Below are positions 15,313 through 21,548 of a DNA stretch of 21,548 nt, piece by piece. The number at the start of each line of letters is the position of its first letter. The first letter of the stretch is position 1. Origin of the DNA: CAZGKW01 sp964526295. Lineage in GTDB: Bacteria > Planctomycetota > Phycisphaerae > FEN-1346. A program made the translations under genes and the position numbers. The DNA lies in NCBI GenBank assembly GCA_964526295.1, contig CAZGKW010000062.1, forward strand, positions 1 to 21,548, given 5' to 3'. A model generated the notes under the pieces. It was not told the DNA's origin. It made no database searches and saw only the letters and a list, made by a program, of their open reading frames with translations.

Positions 15313-15984
15313 TCAGTCGCTGTCGGGACGCTGGAGCGGGTGATGGCGGCGGAGCCACTCGGCGCTGACGCGGCCGTCGACCATCGCCCGCCACGTGCCG
15401 GGCTGGCCCACCGTCGCGTGATAGACGTGGACGATCGTCGCCAGGAGCAGCACCAGGGCCGTCCAGCGATGGACCTGGTAGAGCCATTCCTGGCCGATCT
15501 GGCCGAACAGGTCCACCATGGCGAGCATCATCGTGGCGAGCAGTACCAGGCCGCAGGCGACCGTCAGCCAGAAGTAGACCTTCTGGAGGGCGTCGAACCG
15601 CCCTGCCGGTCCGCCGGGCTGGCCGCGAAGCGCCGCCTTCAGCCACTCCAGGTCGGGCCGGCGGAAGCAGCAGTCCTCGGCCCACGTCAGGGCCATCGCC
15701 AGCACCCCGGCGAAAAACAGGCCCGACGCTCCCGTGTGGACCATCAGCAGCCAGCCGTCGATCCGCTCGCCCAGGAGCGGATGATAGAAGCCCGTGACGG
15801 CCAGCACCACGAAGCCCACCGTCGTCGCCGCGTGGACGAGCCGCTCCCACAGGCTGAACCGCCGGACGTCACGCCGGGAGCTGTCCGGGGCCCCGCGCCA
15901 CGGCCGGCGCAGCACGAAGTGCAGCGCGCAGACGCCCACCGCCGCCAAGGTCCCCACGATCGATGCCGTCTGGAACGCCGTCAC
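15313..15984 (-). CDS. Cytochrome b561-like membrane cytochrome b
   Basis: The product is 223 aa from GTG 15982-15984, which overlaps the TGA of the cytochrome c gene (GTGA). The frame stays open 16 codons further upstream, but the overlap and protein shape favour this start. There are about five hydrophobic segments (roughly 5-25, 52-70, 80-101, 136-158, 172-192). Candidate heme ligands are His51 (RLVHAATTVGF), His83 (MVHTGASGLFF), His172 (YQVHRW) and His186/His189 (ATIVHVYHATVG). The paired-histidine arrangement fits the di-heme cytochrome b561 / formate-dehydrogenase gamma / Ni-hydrogenase cytochrome b group. It would pass electrons between the quinone pool and the periplasmic heptaheme cytochrome encoded upstream. 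The direction of flow cannot be read from the sequence. Confidence 0.85.
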   Translation of the reverse strand: MTAFQTASIVGTLAAVGVCALHFVLRRPWRGAPDSSRRDVRRFSLWERLVHAATTVGFVVLAVTGFYHPLLGERIDGWLLMVHTGASGLFFAGVLAMALTWAEDCCFRRPDLEWLKAALRGQPGGPAGRFDALQKVYFWLTVACGLVLLATMMLAMVDLFGQIGQEWLYQVHRWTALVLLLATIVHVYHATVGQPGTWRAMVDGRVSAEWLRRHHPLQRPDSD

Positions 15985-17897
15985 GGTGCCTCGTCCTTCG
16001 TCCGTGCGCCCGGGGCCGTCCGGGCAAGCCACCGCGTCAGGGCCGACAGGGCCCGGAACAGGTAGAGGATCACCACCGCCGCAATCAGCCCGGCGGCGGC
16101 ATAGCCGACGATCTTAAACAGGGGCCGGCCCTTGTACGACAGGGCCCAGGCCTCCAGCTCGGTCCGGTCGCGGCCCTGGAGCTCGTACATCCGGAGGACG
16201 CGGGGCTCGCCGACCTCGGCCGGGCCCGCGGCCACGACCTCGCCGAAGAACAGCGGCGACTCGGCCGCGTGGCAGTCCGAGCAGTTCGAGCTGACCCCGA
16301 GCGACCGGGCGGCGGGCCTCACGTCGTGGGCGATGGGCCAGGAGTACGGGTGGGCGGCCTCGTGGTCGTCCTCCGTTGCCAGCCCCCCCTCGGCGGAGAG
16401 GCGATAGAGCCGCCCGCCGGAGACATAGACCGGCGTGCCGGCGCCGCCCGATTCGGCCAGTGCTGCCAGGCCCGCCGCGATCTCCGCCTCCGTCAGGGCC
16501 GAGCCCTTCGTGCCGGCTTCCCTGCGGGCCTGCTCGATGGCATCCCCTGCCCGGAGCGTGACAACCTCGGGCAGGAGCGGCGTCACGTCGCCCCCCTCCG
16601 CCTCGATGCCCCAGAACGCCGGCCAGACCATCCGCTGCGGGGCGGTCTTGCCGCTCCACGGCTCGACGATGAAGACCGGCTCGGCGACGATGGGCGGCTG
16701 GTCGTCCGGGTGATGCCGGCCGCGGATGCCCAGGCCGTGGATCCGCCCGGTCTGGACGCGGCCGGCCCGGCTCTCCGGCCAGGGCCCCGAGTGGCACGCC
16801 GTGCACGAGAGCTTCTCCAGGTGATGGGTGGGGAGGCCCTTGTGGACGGGCACGGGGGCCCCGAGCCGACCCCCGAAGGTATGCGGGCCGGCGGCCGCCG
16901 ACTCGTCGCCCAGGTGGCAGCCCCGGCAGGAGAGGGTCTCCAGGTCGGGCCGGCCCTCGGGCAGCGGCTCGCCCTCGTAGCCCCGGCGAATCCTGTGGTC
17001 GAGCCCGTGCCGATGGCAGTCGGCGCAGGTCATGCCCGCGGCCAGGTGGACGTCCTCGTCGACGGCCCAGAGCTTCGGCACGCCCTCGCCGACCGGACGG
17101 TTCGTGTGGCAGTAGTAGCACCGGTTCGTCGCGGGCACCTTCGGGATGTCGAAGAAGACGTTCTCCTTGGGGTCGAACCTGGGCTTGTCGTAGGCGGCCG
17201 ACGGGGGGATGGCCTTCGGGTCGTCGAGGGCGGCGTCGGGGTCGAGGGGGTCGAACGTATCGGGCAGCGAGGCGACGGAGCCGTCGACCAGGCACAGGCC
17301 GGTGGCCGCGGCGCCCGCCCACCGCAGGTTCTGCCGCGCGATCTGCGTGGCCCACTCGCTCTGGTCCTGGTCCAGGCGGCCGCTGTGGCAGGCCATGCAG
17401 TTGACGTCGAGGTCGCCCGAGACGAGCCACCTGGCCTGAGGGTCCATCGTCTCGGCCGGGTGCTTCTCGCCGAGCCCTCCGCCGGGGTAATGGCGGCCGA
17501 AGGCCTGGATGAACGCCCAGGGCGAGAGGCCCACGTCCTGGGGCCGATAGGCATGGTCCCAGGGCCGGCTGGAGATCGGCAGCCACGTCCCGGTCGCCCG
17601 GTCGACGAGCACCCAGGGCTGGGCGGGCCGCCCCGGCGGCACGTCCGGGTCGGCCGAGTTGAAGTGCCACCCCCCGCTGATCGTCTCGTAGTCGTGGCAT
17701 TGGCCGCAGGTGGCCTTCATGGAGAAGGGCTGGTCGGAGTCGGGCCCCAGTTCGGCCCCGAGGTCGTCGTAGAGCGGGATGCGATGGACCGTGGCGGCCC
17801 GGCTGCCTTCCTCGGCCACGTCGAGGGCAGGCGCCGCCGGGAGCGTCGAGGCGGCAGCCAGGCACCATGCAGCGCTTGCCAGGAGACCCGTCCTCAC
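15981..17897 (-). CDS. Heptaheme cytochrome c with signal peptide and C-terminal membrane anchor
   Basis: The product is 638 aa. GTG 17895-17897 is chosen because it overlaps the MocA stop (GTGA), has GGAGG upstream (17908-17912) and directly begins a signal peptide (cleavage near LPAAPA-LD). Seven CXXCH heme motifs are visible: CGQCH (64), CMACH (167), CYYCH (260), CADCH (291), CRGCH (324), CTACH (365) and CSDCH (539). The long gap before the seventh holds a heme-free region (about 400-515). One transmembrane helix (about 594-616) anchors the C-terminus. Many extra His residues could be distal ligands. It is probably a periplasmic electron carrier or redox enzyme docked to the cytochrome b encoded just downstream, as in NrfBCD/NapC-like or tetrathionate/octaheme systems; I do not recognise a specific catalytic family. 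Coupling to the Tat-exported oxidoreductase gene is the striking context. Confidence 0.9.
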   Translation of the reverse strand: MRTGLLASAAWCLAAASTLPAAPALDVAEEGSRAATVHRIPLYDDLGAELGPDSDQPFSMKATCGQCHDYETISGGWHFNSADPDVPPGRPAQPWVLVDRATGTWLPISSRPWDHAYRPQDVGLSPWAFIQAFGRHYPGGGLGEKHPAETMDPQARWLVSGDLDVNCMACHSGRLDQDQSEWATQIARQNLRWAGAAATGLCLVDGSVASLPDTFDPLDPDAALDDPKAIPPSAAYDKPRFDPKENVFFDIPKVPATNRCYYCHTNRPVGEGVPKLWAVDEDVHLAAGMTCADCHRHGLDHRIRRGYEGEPLPEGRPDLETLSCRGCHLGDESAAAGPHTFGGRLGAPVPVHKGLPTHHLEKLSCTACHSGPWPESRAGRVQTGRIHGLGIRGRHHPDDQPPIVAEPVFIVEPWSGKTAPQRMVWPAFWGIEAEGGDVTPLLPEVVTLRAGDAIEQARREAGTKGSALTEAEIAAGLAALAESGGAGTPVYVSGGRLYRLSAEGGLATEDDHEAAHPYSWPIAHDVRPAARSLGVSSNCSDCHAAESPLFFGEVVAAGPAEVGEPRVLRMYELQGRDRTELEAWALSYKGRPLFKIVGYAAAGLIAAVVILYLFRALSALTRWLARTAPGARTKDEAP

Positions 17898-19297
17898 GCT
17901 CGGAAGTCCTCCGGCCGGAACTCGATGGGCTTGCCGGTGGCCACGGCGTCGTTGACGCGTAGGACCGACGCGCACGTCCGGTACGACTCCTCGCCGGGCG
18001 AGGTCAACTCGGCCCGTCCGCGGACGGCCGCGAAGAAGTTCTCCAGGTGCGGCATGTGGACCGGCTTGTCGAGGCCGGAGATGGGCGGGTAGTACCGTCC
18101 CGGATCGGGCACCGAGTGCTTCGCCAGGACGAGGTCGGCCTGTTCGCCCCCCTCGGTGGGCGTCTCGGCGGCGGCCTCCTCCTCCGCGGCGGCGGCGGCG
18201 GCTTCCTGCTCCTGGAGTTCGGCCTGGAGGGGCTTCTCCCAGTCGGCCAGGGGGGCGGTCTTCTCGCGGCGCATGCCGCCCACGCCCTCGAACTCCGAGA
18301 TGATGATTGACCCCTCGTTGCCGACGAACGTCTCGCGGTACCCCCCGTGGCTCGTCGTGCCGAGCGTCTGGTAGAAGCCGCGGACGACCTTCCGTTCACC
18401 CTCCCAGGGCACGTGCCACGTGTAGAGGGCGTTGACGTTGTCGTACCACTCGATGCCGTCGTAGTTGTCGGCCCCGCCGGTGGCGACGACCGAGACGGGC
18501 AGGGCCCCGAGGAACCAGTGGAAGATGTCGATCTGGTGGCTGCCGAGGTCGGCGATGGGGCCGGCGGAGAACTTCCGGTACCACCGCCAGTTGCGGAACC
18601 GCTCCATCGTGCCGTAGCCGTACTTCTCGAGCGTCTCGGCGTCGAGGCCCCGTCCGTCGGGCCAGCCCCGCTGGAGGATCTGGTGGCGGTTCCAGTGGGC
18701 CTCGACGAAGGTCGGCCACCCGATGGCCTTCTTGTCGCGAACGTAGTCGAGGGCAACGTGGTACCGCGGGTTCGAGCGGCGCTGGTGGCCGATCTGGAGG
18801 AGCTTGTCGGCTTCGCGGGCGGCCTCGACCATCGACCGTGCCTCGGCCAGGTCGTTCGACATCTCCTTCTCGCAGTAGACGTGCAGGCCCGCCTTCAGGC
18901 ACGCGACCGTCTGCTCGGCGTGGACCCAGTCGGGCGTGGCGACGATGACCGCGTCAAGGTCGCTCTGGTCGGCGAGCATCTCGCGATAGTCGGCGTAGCC
19001 CTTGGCATCGTGCTTGTACCGCTGGAGGATGCGGACGACGTAGTCGCGGTAGTAGGGCCAGATGTCGCAGACGGCCTTGCACCGGATGCCGGGCAGCTTC
19101 AGCCAGCTCTGCATGAGGACGCGGCCCTGGGTGCCGACGCCGATCATGGCGATGTTGATGTCGTCGGCCTTGGGCCCCGAGGCCACGCCGAACGCCCGCC
19201 TGCCGAGGGCCAGCCCGGCGCCGGCCGCGGCGGCGGTCCCGAGGAACGCCCGGCGGCTCAGGGCCCCGGGCGGCTGCGTGGTTCTCTTCTCGCTCAT
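17894..19297 (-). CDS. Tat-exported Gfo/Idh/MocA family oxidoreductase
   Basis: The product is 467 aa. ATG 19295-19297 is preferred because GGAG (19304-19307) lies six bases upstream; an in-frame ATG at 19309 would add four residues. The N-terminus carries the twin-arginine motif LSRRAFLG (13-20), then a hydrophobic segment. The Rossmann domain has IGVGTQGR (52-59) for NAD(P), with ATPDWVHAEQ and YCEKEMSND; the classical EKP is EKE (143-145). The C-terminal domain carries GPIADLGSHQIDIFHW (Asp250, His254). An Ala/Glu/Gln-rich insert (about 358-386) interrupts the C-terminal domain. Relatives oxidise sugars, or act as NAD-recycling GH109-type glycosidases, and some exported members such as glucose-fructose oxidoreductase keep NADP(H) bound. 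It starts a run in which its TGA overlaps the cytochrome c GTG. The substrate is unknown. Confidence 0.92.
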   Translation of the reverse strand: MSEKRTTQPPGALSRRAFLGTAAAAGAGLALGRRAFGVASGPKADDINIAMIGVGTQGRVLMQSWLKLPGIRCKAVCDIWPYYRDYVVRILQRYKHDAKGYADYREMLADQSDLDAVIVATPDWVHAEQTVACLKAGLHVYCEKEMSNDLAEARSMVEAAREADKLLQIGHQRRSNPRYHVALDYVRDKKAIGWPTFVEAHWNRHQILQRGWPDGRGLDAETLEKYGYGTMERFRNWRWYRKFSAGPIADLGSHQIDIFHWFLGALPVSVVATGGADNYDGIEWYDNVNALYTWHVPWEGERKVVRGFYQTLGTTSHGGYRETFVGNEGSIIISEFEGVGGMRREKTAPLADWEKPLQAELQEQEAAAAAAEEEAAAETPTEGGEQADLVLAKHSVPDPGRYYPPISGLDKPVHMPHLENFFAAVRGRAELTSPGEESYRTCASVLRVNDAVATGKPIEFRPEDFRA

Positions 19298-19309
19298 CGT
19301 CAACTCCAT

Positions 19310-19495
19310 CTCCCTGCTCGGATTCAGCCGACATCGCCCCCCGTCGAGGGGGGCCTATGGTAGCGGTCCAGGCGGCCGGGGCCAGTGTTTTCCACCGGCT
19401 GCGGCCACGGCGGGCCGGGAGCAATCGCTGGGCCCCTCGGCCGCAGGCCACGGTCCGTCTCCGGACCGGCTGCGCCAAGGCCAACGGCGAGGCCC
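19310..19495. promoter_or_regulatory. Spacer with GC hairpin between HEAT-repeat and MocA genes
   Basis: The 186 bases hold a perfect 7-base-pair hairpin, GCCCCCC (19336-19342), loop GTCGA, GGGGGGC (19348-19354), placed about 27 bases upstream of the MocA ribosome binding site. There is no T-tract on either side, so it is not a good intrinsic terminator. It may be a leader structure or chance in GC-rich DNA. No clear promoter boxes are seen. Confidence 0.4.
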
Positions 19496-21548
19496 TCAGC
19501 TCGATTTCGGTGCCACTTGGCCGAGGACCTTGCTGGCCGAGCCCTTCGTCCGGTTGTTCTTTGTGTGTTTGACGACTTGGGTCATCGCATCGCGGACGAG
19601 GTCGCGGTTGTCCTGCCAGATCTTCTCGGCGATCTCCGTCGCCGCGCTACAGGCTTCCTCGTTCAGGGCGGGGTCGCCGATGTGCGGAACAACCAGCCTG
19701 AGCGAGTCGGGTGTCCGGACGTCTCCCAGGGCACTGAGGACCTGCTTCTTGACGCCGGGGTCATTAGCCAGGCCCATGGCCTTCTCCAGGGCCCGCAGCT
19801 TGACGTCGTCGGGCGCCCGCTGCTCGTCGACGAGGCGGACGTAGCCGCGGAGGGCCAGGATCTGATGCCTTCGGTCCCTCGAGGACTCGGCGAGGGCCAG
19901 CAGGTGCTGCGCCGCCGAGGCGTCCGACCAGCCCGCCAGGACGCGGACTGCCTCGATCTGGACGTCGGCGTCGGCGTCGCGGGTGGCCTGCTGGACGACG
20001 GTCAGGGCCTTCCTCCCGCCGACGCGCCCGAGGGCCCGCAGCAGCCGGACCTTGGCCGCCGGGTCCGCCCCCTGCATGCCGGCAACGAGGGCGTCGGCGC
20101 AGGCCTCGCCCGCCCGGGTGCACAGGGCCAGGAGGGCCTTTTCGGCCCGGTCGCGCTCGGCGTCGTTCGCGGCGGCCTTCAGCAGACGGATGAGATCGTC
20201 GGCGTGTTCCGCCTCGGCCAGGACGGCCATCGCATCGACGGCCGCCGCTCGGACGGCTTCGTCGTCCGACCGTGTGGCGGCAAGCACCGTGTCGGCCGCG
20301 TCACCGGCATCGCGGGCCGCCAGGGCGCCCAGCAGGACGACTTGGACGTTTGAGTCGGCGCCCCTCATTTCGCGAACGATGGCCGCATCGACGCCGGGGC
20401 CCTTCATTTCGGCCAGGCTGTCACGTGCGGCGTCGCTGGCGGGCCCGTCCTGGGCGGCGGTGCGGGCGAGCATCGGCACGTCCTCGGCGCCGCCGACGGT
20501 GGCCATGGCCCGAATCGCCGCCGTCCGGACCTCGGCGTTGTCGCTCTTGAGTCCGGCCGTCACGGCGGGGCGGGCGGCCGCGTCGCCGCGGGCGCCCAAG
20601 GCGTCGAGCAGGACGACCTGGCTGGTCGTCGGGAGCCGGTCGAACGCATCCGCAAAGGCCCGGGTCGCCTCCTCGCCGGGCGTCTCACGGATCAGCCGGG
20701 CCGCCAGACCCCGCATCTGGGGGTCGTCGCCGGCCAGGGCCCTGAGGAGCCGCGGCGTCGCCTCGGCAGGGCGGGCCGCCACCAGCCCCTGGAACGCCGC
20801 CAGCCGGACCCGGGGCGGTTCCGACGGCGCATCGAGCATCTCGTAGATCCGTGCGGCAGCCTCTTTCTGGTCGGCGGCCACCAGCCTCTCGGCCACGTCG
20901 AGGCAGGCGTCCGTGACGATCTGTCGCAGCTCGGCCGGGGCGTCCTTGCGGTAGCCGGTCAGGGCGATGGCCGCCCGTGGAGTGGCGATCTTGCCGAGGG
21001 CGGCGGCCGCTGCGGCGGCGACCTGCGGGTCCGAGTCCTTCAACAGCGGCGTCAGGAGTTCCGTCGCCTGGTCGTCTCCCTTTTCGCCGAGGGAGTTGAT
21101 GATGCCGACCTTCACCTGGCCGGAGGCCTTCGGCAGGGCGTCCCGGAGGGCCTTGTCGGCCGACGGATACGGCATCCGCTCCAGGGCGTAGCGGGCCATG
21201 TGCGACAGCTCTTCGTCCGTCAGGTATGCCGCCAGGGCTTTGACCGTGTCCTCCGAGCCGATGACGCTGAGCTTGCGGCAAACGAACTGCTTGGCGGCCC
21301 GCTTGGCATCGGACTCCAGGACGGCCACCAGCCGGGTCTCGATCGCCTTTCGGGCCCGCGGGTCGCCGTGCGAGTGGACGATCGCATCGTCGATCACCGC
21401 GAGCTGGGCCCGGTCGTGGCCCCAGTCGTACGCCTGGAGGGCTGCGAAGGCGGTGTCGAGGGCGGCCTTGTCGACCTCGGCCCCCGCCGCCGGCGGGACC
21501 GCCACAACGGCGAGCCAGACGGCACAGAGAAAGGCGGCGGTCCATCTT
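19496..21548 (-). CDS. Secreted HEAT-repeat protein (5' end just outside window)
   Basis: About 683 residues are visible; the stop is at 19496-19498. The frame is open to the right edge and reads RWTAAFLCAVWLAVV then PPAAGA-EVDK. This is a signal peptide with an A-x-A cleavage site, so only a few N-terminal codons are missing and GTG 21505 is internal. The rest is an all-helical array of HEAT-type units of about 30-40 residues, with typical D-x-x-V-R-x-A-A-x-x-A-L patterns (for example SDPQVAAAAAAALGKI, NAEVRTAAIRAMATV, DEAVRAAAVDAMAVL, DADVQIEAVRVLAGW). There is no catalytic motif. Such proteins are common in Planctomycetota beside DUF1080 and Gfo/Idh/MocA genes and probably serve as periplasmic interaction scaffolds. 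The gene lies 198 bases upstream of the MocA gene on the same strand and may share its transcript. Confidence 0.87.
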   Translation of the reverse strand, partial: RWTAAFLCAVWLAVVAVPPAAGAEVDKAALDTAFAALQAYDWGHDRAQLAVIDDAIVHSHGDPRARKAIETRLVAVLESDAKRAAKQFVCRKLSVIGSEDTVKALAAYLTDEELSHMARYALERMPYPSADKALRDALPKASGQVKVGIINSLGEKGDDQATELLTPLLKDSDPQVAAAAAAALGKIATPRAAIALTGYRKDAPAELRQIVTDACLDVAERLVAADQKEAAARIYEMLDAPSEPPRVRLAAFQGLVAARPAEATPRLLRALAGDDPQMRGLAARLIRETPGEEATRAFADAFDRLPTTSQVVLLDALGARGDAAARPAVTAGLKSDNAEVRTAAIRAMATVGGAEDVPMLARTAAQDGPASDAARDSLAEMKGPGVDAAIVREMRGADSNVQVVLLGALAARDAGDAADTVLAATRSDDEAVRAAAVDAMAVLAEAEHADDLIRLLKAAANDAERDRAEKALLALCTRAGEACADALVAGMQGADPAAKVRLLRALGRVGGRKALTVVQQATRDADADVQIEAVRVLAGWSDASAAQHLLALAESSRDRRHQILALRGYVRLVDEQRAPDDVKLRALEKAMGLANDPGVKKQVLSALGDVRTPDSLRLVVPHIGDPALNEEACSAATEIAEKIWQDNRDLVRDAMTQVVKHTKNNRTKGSASKVLGQVAPKSS

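Noticed and set aside
15963..18092. Long plus-strand open frame across the cytochrome genes
   Set aside because: The minus strand carries seven CXXCH motifs, a signal peptide and two coupled starts; the plus frame is compositionally a shadow.
19336..19354. GC hairpin as intrinsic terminator of the HEAT-repeat gene
   Set aside because: It lies about 140 bases after the stop and has no T-tract in either direction; kept only as a possible leader structure.
21503..21505. GTG 21505 as start of the HEAT-repeat gene
   Set aside because: The in-frame codons to its right encode a hydrophobic signal-peptide core running to the window edge, so the true start lies just outside.
1..21548. tRNA, rRNA, insertion sequences, prophage or integrase
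   Set aside because: No cloverleaf-like or conserved rRNA sequence, transposase motif or terminal inverted repeat was noticed by eye; a covariance-model scan was not possible.

Overview
This is a very GC-rich bacterial window with 13 genes, two of them cut by the window ends. It looks like Planctomycetota. The reasons are two DUF1080 (3-keto-disaccharide hydrolase-like) proteins, one fused to a ThuA domain, a Tat-exported Gfo/Idh/MocA oxidoreductase with the planctomycete-style EKE variant motif, a secreted HEAT-repeat protein, a very large TPR protein and an Agl23-like membrane protein. The family placements come from reading the translations and not from a database search. I cannot place it below phylum. 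I see no rRNA, tRNA, CRISPR array, transposase or phage gene.

Layout. (1) 1-216: the C-terminal end of an iron-sulfur protein of the NuoG/HoxU type. (2) 398-3019 (+): a membrane-anchored SGNH-hydrolase/TPR protein. It converges, 10 bases apart, with a minus-strand trio at 3030-5546: a NodU/CmcH/SxtI-type carbamoyltransferase, an SxtJ-type membrane protein and a one-helix DUF5989 protein. This trio has the composition and order of sxtI-sxtJ-sxtK in cyanobacterial saxitoxin clusters, but no other saxitoxin gene is present. (3) 5901-7937 (+): an MFS-type transporter with a soluble insert of about 150 residues before its last helix, ending at a hairpin shared with the convergent ThuA-DUF1080 gene (8078-9646, -). 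(4) 9884-14450 (+): a likely three-gene operon of a discoidin-type lipoprotein, a membrane glycosyltransferase-like protein (TIGR03663/Agl23) fused in frame to an ApbE-type FMN transferase, and a secreted DUF1080 protein. (5) 14478-21548 (-): a run of five genes: HEAT-repeat protein, Tat-exported Gfo/Idh/MocA oxidoreductase, heptaheme cytochrome c with a C-terminal membrane anchor, cytochrome b561-like protein, and an Alg5/DPM-like family 2 glycosyltransferase. The oxidoreductase, cytochrome c and cytochrome b genes are joined by two 4-base GTGA stop/start overlaps.

How the parts may work together (inference). Regions 4 and 5 meet tail to tail at one palindromic terminator. Both concern the cell envelope, sugars and redox: periplasmic sugar oxidation or hydrolysis (MocA, DUF1080, ThuA), extracytoplasmic electron transfer (heptaheme c, cytochrome b, ApbE flavinylation) and polyprenyl-sugar-type glycosylation (GT2, Agl23). 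The most unusual items are the Agl23-ApbE fusion and the tight coupling of a Tat-exported Gfo/Idh/MocA protein to a heptaheme cytochrome/cytochrome b pair.
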